Source: Selenomonas sp.
Lineage (GTDB): Bacteria > Bacillota > Negativicutes > Selenomonadales > Selenomonadaceae
Direction: 5' to 3'
Length of the DNA stretch: 56,236 bases
NCBI RefSeq assembly: GCF_022771645.1
Contig: NZ_JALFCU010000017.1
Span: forward strand, 1-56,236
In this document: positions 49,413 through 56,236 of the stretch, one piece after another
Numbering within the stretch: position 1 is the first letter of the stretch
Layout of the letters: the number at the start of each line of letters is the position of its first letter
Notes under the pieces: model-generated
Database searches by the model: none
What the model saw: the letters and a program-made list of their open reading frames with translations, nothing else
Told to the model about the DNA's origin: nothing
Position numbers and translations under genes: made by a program

Positions 49413-49490
49413 ACGATACGGTTTCCTCCAAAAACGATACACTAGCGTCGAAAAGTGATACTGAATTTTTCCTGAATCCGAAAACGATAG
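49413..49490. promoter_or_regulatory. Candidate upstream activator sites for the LevR-type regulator
   Basis: ACGATAC at 49413 and 49434, GTGATAC at 49455 and ACGATAG at 49484. The first three are spaced exactly 21 bp apart (two helical turns), about 105-150 bp upstream of the -24 element. A related CGATACACTT occurs at 52411-52420 before the regulator gene. Confidence 0.6.
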
Positions 49491-49495
49491 AAAAT

Positions 49496-49538
49496 AAAAA
49501 TACACTTCCCCAACAGCAGTACGAGAAAGTGTATTTTT
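49496..49538. terminator. Terminator after the LevR-type regulator gene
   Basis: Stem AAAAATACACTT (49496-49507) / AAGTGTATTTTT (49527-49538). Works on the minus strand after the stop at 49573 and could work in both directions. Confidence 0.75.
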
Positions 49539-49572
49539 ATTTCGACGCATTTCTGTTTTCCGTGTTCGCGTT

Positions 49573-52389
49573 TCAAATCATTTTGGCCATAAAGCAGAGC
49601 TCGTCCGCATCAAATCTCAGTTTGAGCGTATTTTCAAACACGCCTGCGGCCTTTTGTATCGCCGCGAGTTTTTGTGTATCAACCTCGGATTTATCGTCTT
49701 CATAACGCAGCGGCGTTCTTGTTACGGCGCGTTCAAGCGCACACCCGCAGTGGACAATGATACGGATGCGGATGGGCTTCGAGAATTGCTTGCCGAGCTC
49801 CTGCTCGAGCACGCGGTCGAACTCCATGAGGCTGTCCATGATTTTCGCCGGGTTGAGGTACGTGAGGAACCTCGTCAGCGATTCTTCGCAGAGCTTGCGC
49901 ACGACGATGCTCTTCTGTCCTTCCTCGGCGCGCAGCGCGAGGGGCGTGCCGCCGCTCTTGCGTCCGCGCAGGATGTCGAGCAGGCGGTCTTCGCCCGCAC
50001 CGCCGACGAATTCCTCGATCGGGATGAACGGGATCGGGAGCTCCGGTTTTTTCATGCCGACCGTCGCGCGGATGGCGTACTCGGCCTCCATGTCCTTGAG
50101 GTGCTCTTCGAGGTTCACGAGGCCGACCGGCAGCACGGCGATGTTCTTGCCCGCTTCCTTCAGCACGGCTTCGACGAGCGACTTCAGCTTCAGCGCCGCG
50201 CCCTTGCCCGTCGAGCAGATCGTCACGACGGCTTCCTGGCGGCCGTCCTCGGCGCGGCTCTCCGCGACGTCGATCGTCTCGTAGCCGCGGAAGCTCGACA
50301 GCGATTCATAGATGCTCTCGAGGTCCATGCCGGCGATGTCGGCCTTGCGCATCGCCTCGAGGATGAGCGGCGTCGACACCATGTCGAGCGTGCGCACGGG
50401 GATGTGCAGCTGCTCGTGGATGGCCGCGCCGAGGTTGACGAGCGAGCCCATGTCCGCGAGGATCAGCACGCCTTGGCGGCAGTTCATGCCCCGCAGCATC
50501 ATGAGCACGTTGTCCGCGATTTCCTGCGGGTCCTTGTCGAGCGGCATGTCGATGGGGATGAGGTTCGTGTCCTGTGTGTTGAACAGCTTCTGCGCGACGT
50601 CGACCATCGAGCTCGCCGTCTGCGCGCCGTGCATCGCGACGAGGATGATGACTTTTTCTTCGAGGTCGTCGTCCTCGGCCGACTCCAAGAGCAGCGCGAT
50701 GTACTCGACCTCTGTCGGCGGCACGGTCACGCGGTAGTGCTTTTCGATGCGCACTTTGATCTCGAGCGCGACCTGATAGTACAGCGAGTCCTGCTCGATC
50801 GCGCCGGCGATCTCGGAGTACGGGATGACCTCCTTGTCCTTGATGCGCTTCAGGAACGCGGAGAGATGCAGGCTGAACGCGTAGAGGAAGCGGTCGCGGT
50901 AACTGCGGTTCAGCCGCTTTTGCACGTAGAGCGAAATCTGTTCGGAAAAATCGACGAGCGGCTCGTCGACAATCTTCAGCAAACGGTCGCGCGTCGAGAG
51001 CGTGACGCTGTCGCGCTTGTCATAGAGCTGGCGGATGTAGACGTTGACGTCCGTCGCGACGATCTGCTTGATGAGGTCGTCGCTGATGCCTTCGCCTTTC
51101 AGCAGCTCCACTTTATCTTCCACGACACGATACAGGTTGAACGCCTGCTGGTCCTGCGCGCTGTCACCCGTCTGCACGCGCTTGCGTCCCGGCGGCTCAA
51201 TGACCATGGGCTCGGCGAGGTACTTCGTGAGCTCCGTCAGCGCCTGGCGGTTCGCCGAGAGCGTCAGCAGGCCGTTCTTGATGGACTGCGGCAGCATGCG
51301 GAAATCGACCTCGATGTACTCGGGATTGTCGATGCCGTTGAGGAACGCCTGCGCACACAAGAGCTTGATGTTGCTCTTCAGTTGGCCGACGTTGCCCGTG
51401 CCGATGCTGCCGATGAGGCTCTTCACGGCCTCGACGGAGATGCGGATCGGCTTTTTCACGCGCTGCGCCTCGTCGGTGAAGAGCATCCGGATGATGTCCA
51501 TCTTCTCGCCGAGCGAGCGCGACTCGAGCGTCGGGATGGCGATGATGTTCGGGATGCGGCGCACGAACGTCTTCGTCAGCGCGGACTTCGGGTCTTCCGT
51601 CGTCGCGCCGATGATCAGCACCTTCGCTTTGCGCGCGCGCGTCGTCTCGCCGAGGCGGTTGTACGTGCCCGTGTCCATGAAATAAAAGATCATTTCCTGG
51701 CCCTCGGGCGGCAGGCGGTGGATCTCGTCGAGGAACAGCACGCCGCCGTCCGCCTCCTCGACGAGGCCGGCCTTCGCCTGGTCCGCGCCCGTGAACGCGC
51801 CTTTGATGTGGCCGAAAATATGCGAGAGCAGAAGCTGCGGGTTGTTGTAGTAGTCCGCGCAATTGAACGTCACGAACGGCGCGTCGTCGGCGAAGCGCCC
51901 CATCGTCTTGCCGTACGCGAACATGAGGTGTGCGAACAGCGTCTTGCCGACGCCCGTCTGGCCGACGATGAGCGTGTGCAGTCCGTCCGGCGGATAGAGG
52001 ATTGCGGCCTTCGCCTGCTCGACCTGCCGTTTGAGGCTCCTGTGCGCGCCGATGAGCGCGTCAAACGGCTCGGCCGTCTTCTTCTCCGACGCGACGGACG
52101 CTTTCCATGCCGCGAAGCTCTCATAGACGAGCGGCTCCGGCGGCAGCGCGATTTCATAGAGCTGTTCGAGCGCCGCGCGGTCGACGTAGTGCACGGGCCG
52201 CCCTCCGAACTTCACGATGAGCTCCTGTCGCACGAGCTCGTTGAGCTCCTTTGAGACGTTGTTGCGCAAGATGTTCAGCGCGTCCGCAATTTCCTGCGCA
52301 TCGAGCCCTTCCTTCGCCGCGAGCGTGTCCTTCGTGAATTTCGCGGACTCCTGCTTGATGAAGTCATAAATCCGCTCTATCCGCTTCAT
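49573..52389 (-). CDS. levR: LevR-type sigma-54-dependent PTS-regulated transcriptional activator
   Basis: 938 residues. Order: winged-helix DNA-binding region (about 1-75), AAA+ domain (about 108-340) with Walker A GQTGVGKT (143-150), the sigma-54 contact loop GAFTGA (197-202) and Walker B GGVLFLDEIH (215-224); PRD1 (about 455-565); an EIIA-mannose-like domain with AMHGAQTASSM; an EIIB-like region; and PRD2 (about 840-938) with VHCGCALER. Phosphorylation of PRD/EIIA His by HPr and EIIB sets activity. It should activate the mannose-family PTS operon from the RpoN promoter at 49292-49307. Confidence 0.94.
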   Translation of the reverse strand: MKRIERIYDFIKQESAKFTKDTLAAKEGLDAQEIADALNILRNNVSKELNELVRQELIVKFGGRPVHYVDRAALEQLYEIALPPEPLVYESFAAWKASVASEKKTAEPFDALIGAHRSLKRQVEQAKAAILYPPDGLHTLIVGQTGVGKTLFAHLMFAYGKTMGRFADDAPFVTFNCADYYNNPQLLLSHIFGHIKGAFTGADQAKAGLVEEADGGVLFLDEIHRLPPEGQEMIFYFMDTGTYNRLGETTRARKAKVLIIGATTEDPKSALTKTFVRRIPNIIAIPTLESRSLGEKMDIIRMLFTDEAQRVKKPIRISVEAVKSLIGSIGTGNVGQLKSNIKLLCAQAFLNGIDNPEYIEVDFRMLPQSIKNGLLTLSANRQALTELTKYLAEPMVIEPPGRKRVQTGDSAQDQQAFNLYRVVEDKVELLKGEGISDDLIKQIVATDVNVYIRQLYDKRDSVTLSTRDRLLKIVDEPLVDFSEQISLYVQKRLNRSYRDRFLYAFSLHLSAFLKRIKDKEVIPYSEIAGAIEQDSLYYQVALEIKVRIEKHYRVTVPPTEVEYIALLLESAEDDDLEEKVIILVAMHGAQTASSMVDVAQKLFNTQDTNLIPIDMPLDKDPQEIADNVLMMLRGMNCRQGVLILADMGSLVNLGAAIHEQLHIPVRTLDMVSTPLILEAMRKADIAGMDLESIYESLSSFRGYETIDVAESRAEDGRQEAVVTICSTGKGAALKLKSLVEAVLKEAGKNIAVLPVGLVNLEEHLKDMEAEYAIRATVGMKKPELPIPFIPIEEFVGGAGEDRLLDILRGRKSGGTPLALRAEEGQKSIVVRKLCEESLTRFLTYLNPAKIMDSLMEFDRVLEQELGKQFSKPIRIRIIVHCGCALERAVTRTPLRYEDDKSEVDTQKLAAIQKAAGVFENTLKLRFDADELCFMAKMI

Positions 52390-52550
52390 CGTTTTTCCCC
52401 CTCACAAATTCGATACACTTTCGTTCTATTATATCAGTGGTTCGAAAACAAAGCACCCGCCTTTTTATTTTTATCAATTTTTCATTTTTATTTTCCACTC
52501 AGGCGCATACAATAGACGCATACGTCCGTTGATAGAAAGAAGGAACGCTC

Positions 52551-53507
52551 TTGGATGCTGCCACGCTCCGCTTGTTTTTCGTCGTCACCGACCTCATCGC
52601 GCCGCTCGTCTGCGGCTACGCCCTGAAACAGCGCCATCTCATCACGCAGCGCACAAACGACCGCCTGATCCGGTTCAACATCATCATCGTCAACACGATC
52701 CTCGCGCTGTTGTCGTTCTGGGTGCTGCCTCTGACGTGGAGCCTCTTGCTCCTGCCGCTTTTCGGCTTTTACCTCGTGCTGTTCCCAGGCGGCGTCGGCT
52801 ACCTGCTGTTCGCGCGGCGGCTGCCGGACTACCTCGACCGCGGCGCCTACGTCGCGAGCGCCATGCTCGCGAATCTCGGCACGCTTGGCGGCGTCTGCGC
52901 CTTCATCCTCTATAATGAAGAAGGCTTCGCCTACACGCAGCTCATCGGTGCGTTCCAGAATGTGCTGCTCTGCCTCGTCGTCTTCCCGTACGCGCGCTTC
53001 TGCCAGCGCAAGGCCGCCGGGCTCGCAGCCGAACACCGCAGCCGCCTGCGCGACCTCCGCGATATGTTCCTGACGCCGAACCAGATGTGCCTCGTCGGCA
53101 TGATCCTCGGCCTCGTGCTCAACGCCTGCGGCGTCGCGCGTCCTGCTGCGTTCGGGCCCGTGTTCCAGAGCCTCGTCCACATCGGCGCATGGTCGGCCAT
53201 GCTACCCGTCGGCTTCCTCTTGAGCTTCGGCGCAGCGCGCCGCAACCTTGGCCGCATCCGGAGCCTCACGTTCCTGCGCTTTGTCCTCATGCCTGTCGTC
53301 ACGTACCTCATCGCGAAGCCCCTCGTCGCCGATCCCGTGCTCCGCCACACGATCATCATCCTCTCGTGCTGCCCGACGGCCATCAACGCCGTCCTCTCGA
53401 CGCGCCTCTACAAGCTCAACGTCGACCTCGCCGCCACGAGCTTCCTCGTCACGACCGCTGCGTACCTCGTCGTGATCTTCCCGGTGCTGTTCTTTTTGAT
53501 GAAATGA
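52551..53507 (+). CDS. AEC (auxin efflux carrier) family transporter
   Basis: 318 residues with about ten membrane helices in two repeats; LIRFNIIIVNTILALLSFWV and MLANLGTLGGVCAF in the first half and ILSCCPTAINAVLSTRLYKL in the second fit the AEC family, which exports or exchanges small organic acids such as malate. The start is TTG 52551 with AAGGA 7 bases upstream; no ATG in this frame is close. Single gene. Confidence 0.82.
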   Translation: MDAATLRLFFVVTDLIAPLVCGYALKQRHLITQRTNDRLIRFNIIIVNTILALLSFWVLPLTWSLLLLPLFGFYLVLFPGGVGYLLFARRLPDYLDRGAYVASAMLANLGTLGGVCAFILYNEEGFAYTQLIGAFQNVLLCLVVFPYARFCQRKAAGLAAEHRSRLRDLRDMFLTPNQMCLVGMILGLVLNACGVARPAAFGPVFQSLVHIGAWSAMLPVGFLLSFGAARRNLGRIRSLTFLRFVLMPVVTYLIAKPLVADPVLRHTIIILSCCPTAINAVLSTRLYKLNVDLAATSFLVTTAAYLVVIFPVLFFLMK

Positions 53508-53542
53508 AACGGAGTTATCACAAAACTAGATTTGTCCCATCA

Positions 53543-53778
53543 GTCGCTGAACGCTCCAAATCCGAAAGCCTCTCCCCTAGGGGAGAGGTGCCGAGCGTAT
53601 GCGAGGCGGAGAGGGTGGCGAAGGTACGCCTATACGTATTTATGCAAAAATTCCCATCGAAGGAAGAACTCCCTTCGATGGGAATTTTTACGATAAAGAT
53701 CAGCCCTGCCTTCGACACCCTTTCCACCGCTTCGCGGTCCCCCTTCCCCCTTGGGGAAGGCTGGCAATCGAGGCAACG
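53543..53778. repeat. Intergenic palindromic element, copy H
   Basis: Left end CGCTGAACGC, hairpin CCTCTCCCCTAGGGGAGAGG, arm GGTGGCGAAGGTACG, central stem ATTCCCATCGAAGG...CCTTCGATGGGAAT, arm CTGCCTTCGACACC, CCGCTTCGCGG and hairpin CCTTCCCCCTTGGGGAAGG. It ends 2 bp before the stop codon of the dedA gene. Confidence 0.9.
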
Positions 53779-53780
53779 TT

Positions 53781-54404
53781 TTACTCCGGATCCACCGCCG
53801 CCGCTTCGGCTGTTTTTCGGCGGTGACGCAAATAGATCACCGCGATCACCACGGCGCAGATGCCGACGAAGACGAGGCTCGCCTCGTGGCCGATCTGCAG
53901 CATGATCTGCCAGCTCTTGCCGAGCATCATGCCCGCGAAGAGAATCAGCGCCGTCCAAGGCAGCGAGCCCGCAACCGTGCAGATGAAGAATTTCTTCGCA
54001 TCGACATGCGCGAAGCCCGCCGGCAGCGAGATGAACGTGCGCACGACCGGCAGCATGCGGCTGAAGAACACGGCCTTGAGGCCATATTTGTCAAACCAGT
54101 TCTGCGCGATGTCGACATGGCTCTTCTTGATGAAGAAATAGTGGCCATATGTGTCGACGAACGAACGCCCGCCATAATGGCCGACGTAGTACGCAAAGAA
54201 CGAGCCAAGCAAACCGCCGACCATGCCCGCCACGAGCGCCCCACCGAAGCCAAGTTGCCCGTCAAAGATCAGATAACCCGCGAAGCCCAAGATGAGCTCC
54301 GACGGGATCGGGATGCAGGCATTTTCCGCCGCCATGAGCACGGCGATCGCCACATACCCCCAAGCCGCGATGAACTCCATGAAATAGACCGAAAACTGTT
54401 CCAT
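53781..54404 (-). CDS. DedA family membrane protein
   Basis: 207 residues with four to five membrane helices. ENACIPIPSELILGFAGYL and FFSRMLPVVRTFISLPAGFA carry the conserved acidic and basic residues of DedA proteins, which move undecaprenyl phosphate or phospholipids across the membrane. TAAGGAGAGACAG precedes ATG 54404. Single gene. Confidence 0.92.
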   Translation of the reverse strand: MEQFSVYFMEFIAAWGYVAIAVLMAAENACIPIPSELILGFAGYLIFDGQLGFGGALVAGMVGGLLGSFFAYYVGHYGGRSFVDTYGHYFFIKKSHVDIAQNWFDKYGLKAVFFSRMLPVVRTFISLPAGFAHVDAKKFFICTVAGSLPWTALILFAGMMLGKSWQIMLQIGHEASLVFVGICAVVIAVIYLRHRRKTAEAAAVDPE

Positions 54405-54570
54405 GAATGCTGTCTCTCCTTACTACAAAAGCACGTATTTCTTTTCGAATCTGAACCACATTATAGCAGGTCTTTGTAAAAAATCTAGCACGCAGAAAAA
54501 TATTTTTATGAGCTGCTATCAAAAACGACGAAACCGCCCCGATTACGCGTACTCCACAGATCAAGGACAT

Positions 54571-54597
54571 GAAAAAGCCCGCTCCACAGAGCGGGCT
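54571..54597 (-). terminator. Terminator of the tRNA cluster
   Basis: Stem AGCCCGCTC / GAGCGGGCT, loop CACA, then TTTTTC on the minus strand; 12 bp past tRNA-Phe. Confidence 0.85.
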
Positions 54598-54608
54598 GGC
54601 TGTCCACA

Positions 54609-54684
54609 TGGTGCCTCAGAGCGGAATCGAACCACTGACACGGGGATTTTCAGTCCCCTGCTCTACCGACTGAGCTACCGAGGC
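54609..54684 (-). tRNA. tRNA-Phe (GAA)
   Basis: 76 nt with CCA encoded. Acceptor GCCTCGG, D-arm TAGCTCAGTCGGTAGAGC, anticodon loop CTGAAAA, T-arm GTGGTTCGATTCCGC. Confidence 0.96.
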
Positions 54685-54689
54685 GTGAA

Positions 54690-54766
54690 TGGCGACCCGA
54701 ATGGGACTTGAACCCATGACCTCCGCCGTGACAGGGCGGCATTCTAACCAACTAAACTACCGGGCC
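54690..54766 (-). tRNA. tRNA-Asp (GTC)
   Basis: 77 nt with CCA encoded. Acceptor GGCCCGG, D-arm TAGTTTAGTTGGTTAGAAT, anticodon loop CTGTCAC, T-arm ATGGGTTCAAGTCCCAT. Confidence 0.96.
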
Positions 54767-54770
54767 AATT

Positions 54771-54845
54771 TGGTGACGCCAATGGGATTCGAACCCATGA
54801 ACCCGCCGTGAAAGGGCGGTGTCTTAACCGCTTGACGATGGCGCC
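54771..54845 (-). tRNA. tRNA-Glu (TTC)
   Basis: 75 nt with CCA encoded. Acceptor GGCGCCA, D-arm TCGTCAAGCGGTTAAGAC, anticodon loop CTTTCAC, T-arm ATGGGTTCGAATCCCAT. Confidence 0.96.
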
Positions 54846-54902
54846 AAAAGTGTTATCACAGGTAGATAGTATACAGGAAACAAGGAACGTTGTCAATAAA
54901 AA

Positions 54903-55017
54903 ATCTGCGAAAGAAACAATTTCCTTCGCAGATACGGTATGCATATTGGTGCGGTCTACCTTCGACACCCGCTCAGTCACGCTTCGCGTGCCAGCTCTCC
55001 CTGAGGGAGAGCCTTTT
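54903..55017. repeat. Palindromic element fragment I (centre and right arm)
   Basis: Central stem ATCTGCGAAAG...CCTTCGCAGAT, arm GTCTACCTTCGACACC, CACGCTTCGCGTG and hairpin GCTCTCCCTGAGGGAGAGC, ending at the MCP stop codon. The left arm is missing. The last hairpin is followed by TTTTTTA on the plus strand. Confidence 0.75.
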
Positions 55018-55569
55018 TTAGTGCATGCGCTCGACGTGCTGCTTGAGCTCTTCCGCCGCTTTCGTCACGCGCGAGAGGTTCGTCGTGATCTCCTGCGTCG
55101 ATGCAGCCTGCTCTTCGCTGATCGCGCCCGTCGTCTCGATGGACTTCGAGATGCCTTCGACGGCCTTGTTCATCTCGTTCAGTGTCGCCTGAATCTTTTC
55201 CGTCGCCTCACGGGACTGCTCGGCGAGCTTGCGGACTTCTTCAGCAACGACGGCAAAGCCGCGGCCCTGTTCGCCTGCGCGCGCTGCCTCAATGGCGGCA
55301 TTGAGGCCGAGGAGGTTCGTCTGACCAGCAATGTTCGTGATGAAATCGATGACCTTGATCGTGTCCGCATTCTTCTCCTGGAGGAAGCGAGCCTGCTCGA
55401 CGGATTCCTGGCCGGCTTTCGCGAGCGCGCTCGCACTCTTCGCGACCTGCTCGACCGACTCATACACCGTCTGCGTCGAAGAAGCGATCTCCTCGATGGA
55501 AGACGTCAGCTTCTTGATATTTTCTTCCTTTTCGCGGTCGGACTGACCAGCCATAAGTTCTTCTGCCAT
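55018..55569 (-). CDS. Short cytoplasmic methyl-accepting chemotaxis signalling domain
   Basis: 183 residues, all of it an MCP signalling coiled coil. The hairpin tip that binds CheA/CheW is ITNIAGQTNLLGLNAAIEAARAG with EQGRGFAVVAEEVRKLAEQS. There is no membrane helix, sensor or HAMP domain, so input must come from another protein or from a lost N-terminus. AGAGGAGGAG precedes ATG 55569, so the short form is probably the real gene. It lies between 5S rRNA and the tRNA cluster. Confidence 0.88.
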   Translation of the reverse strand: MAEELMAGQSDREKEENIKKLTSSIEEIASSTQTVYESVEQVAKSASALAKAGQESVEQARFLQEKNADTIKVIDFITNIAGQTNLLGLNAAIEAARAGEQGRGFAVVAEEVRKLAEQSREATEKIQATLNEMNKAVEGISKSIETTGAISEEQAASTQEITTNLSRVTKAAEELKQHVERMH

Positions 55570-55712
55570 GAAAACTCCTCCTCTATATTCGTGAAACGCG
55601 ACGTTACGATGTTTCTGCTACATAGATTCAACACAGAACGGAAAATACCTGCTTGCTCGGAAAATATTTTTTAGAAAATCCGCGAAATGTCCCCAAATTT
55701 TCGATGTATATG

Positions 55713-55740
55713 AAAAGCGCACCCACAAACGTGAGTGCGC
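55713..55740 (-). terminator. Terminator of the rRNA operon
   Basis: Stem GCGCACCCAC / GTGAGTGCGC (one mismatch) followed on the minus strand by TTTTC, just past 5S rRNA. Confidence 0.75.
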
Positions 55741-55747
55741 ATAACTC

Positions 55748-55864
55748 AACCGGCAACTTCCTATCCTCCCAGCCCGTCACCAGGCAAGTACTTTCGGCCT
55801 CTGGATGCTTAACTACTGTGTTCGGTATGGGAACAGGTGGAACCATCCAGGCATCATCACCGGA
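55748..55864 (-). rRNA. 5S ribosomal RNA
   Basis: On the minus strand: CCGGTGATGATGCCTGGATG, GTTCCACCTGTTCCCATACC, GAACACAGTAGTTAAGC and GGGAGGATAGGAAGTTGCCG, a complete 5S. Ends are approximate. Confidence 0.95.
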
Positions 55865-56030
55865 TATTTTATTGGAGAACTTCTGTTCTCTCAAAACTAT
55901 ACAGAAGAAAACGCCATGCTGGACATTCTAGTGACTGAGCACATAGGAGCGTAAAATCGCTTCGCGATTTTGCGTAAGCGACTCGCACAATTTTGCGCGT
56001 CGCTTCGCTCCTCCAAAATTGGCTCTCTGC

Positions 56031-56236
56031 TTAAGATAAGCTTGAGACTTATTAGTAGTAGTCAGCTTCACGCCTTGCGGCGCTTCCACACCTACCCTAT
56101 CAACCTTGTCTTCTTCAAGGAGTCCAAGATACTTCATCTCGGGACGGGCTTCACGCTTAGATGCTTTCAGCGTTTATCCCTTCCGGACGCAGCTACCCGG
56201 CTCTGCCGCTGGCGCGACAACCGGTTCACCGGCGGT
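56031..56236 (-). rRNA. 23S ribosomal RNA, 3' end (partial)
   Basis: On the minus strand the last roughly 200 nt of 23S: GGGATAAACGCTGAAAGCAT, CTAAGCGTGAAGCCCGTCCC and TAGGTGTGGAAGCGCCGCAA. The gene continues past the right edge. The 23S-5S spacer (55865-56030) holds a stem AAAATCGC/GCGATTTT and other pairing likely used in processing. Confidence 0.95.

Overview
The window reads as a chromosomal segment of a diderm Firmicute of the Negativicutes, most likely Selenomonadaceae (Mitsuokella/Selenomonas-like). The grounds are a high GC content, outer-membrane porin-like proteins that carry an N-terminal SLH domain and end in an aromatic residue, the fumAB-sdhCAB arrangement, several PTS systems and a LevR-type sigma-54 regulator. 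No database search was possible. All names come from reading motifs, and most starts were chosen from ribosome binding sites.

Layout. 1-3435 (minus): type I restriction-modification genes hsdM and hsdS (hsdS runs off the left edge) with an Rpn-type nuclease gene between them. 3583-7784 (minus): a radical SAM gene, then an overlapping operon of a small ORF, a PAS-GGDEF-EAL protein, queF and a pyridoxal kinase. 7842-8195: an unannotated type I toxin-antitoxin candidate. 8210-13170 (minus): fumarase and succinate dehydrogenase/fumarate reductase. 13266-18296 (minus): prenyl synthase, a membrane protein, floA, nfeD, yqeY, rpsU and a HIT protein. 18697-29478 (minus): a galactan/lactose locus (GH53 galactanase, two SLH porins of which one is interrupted, lactose PTS, 6-phospho-beta-galactosidase, LacAB). 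29666-36353: lysA, a structured RNA with a PBECR4-like gene, an ArsR/permease/Cys-rich metal module, a tyrosine phosphatase and a pRiA4b ORF-3-like gene. 36434-41248 (minus): three MFS genes (one with an internal deletion) around an alkylation-repair pair. 41399-45249: an AraC regulator and two membrane diguanylate cyclases. 45401-52389 (minus): pfkA, a mannose-family PTS and its LevR-type sigma-54 activator. 52551-56236: an AEC transporter, DedA, three tRNAs, a short MCP domain, 5S rRNA and the 3' end of 23S rRNA.

The genes fit a fermentative, fumarate-respiring anaerobe. GH53 and the porins would deliver galacto-oligosaccharides, LacEF phosphorylate them, LacG and LacAB convert them toward tagatose-6-phosphate, PfkA serves glycolysis, and FumAB-SdhCAB completes malate to succinate. 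The PdxY/QueF/EAL operon and three c-di-GMP proteins suggest signalling linked to surface behaviour.

The most interesting non-genic content is (1) a convergent promoter / bidirectional terminator / direct-repeat locus around a 33-residue membrane peptide that resembles the Fst/Ldr type I toxin systems; (2) a dispersed family of intergenic palindromic elements of about 200-260 bp (eight long copies and several fragments), often abutting stop codons, whose central stems differ in sequence but keep their symmetry; and (3) a promoter-driven three-way-junction RNA ending in a terminator just before a putative BECR-fold nuclease gene, an arrangement like type III toxin-antitoxin loci.
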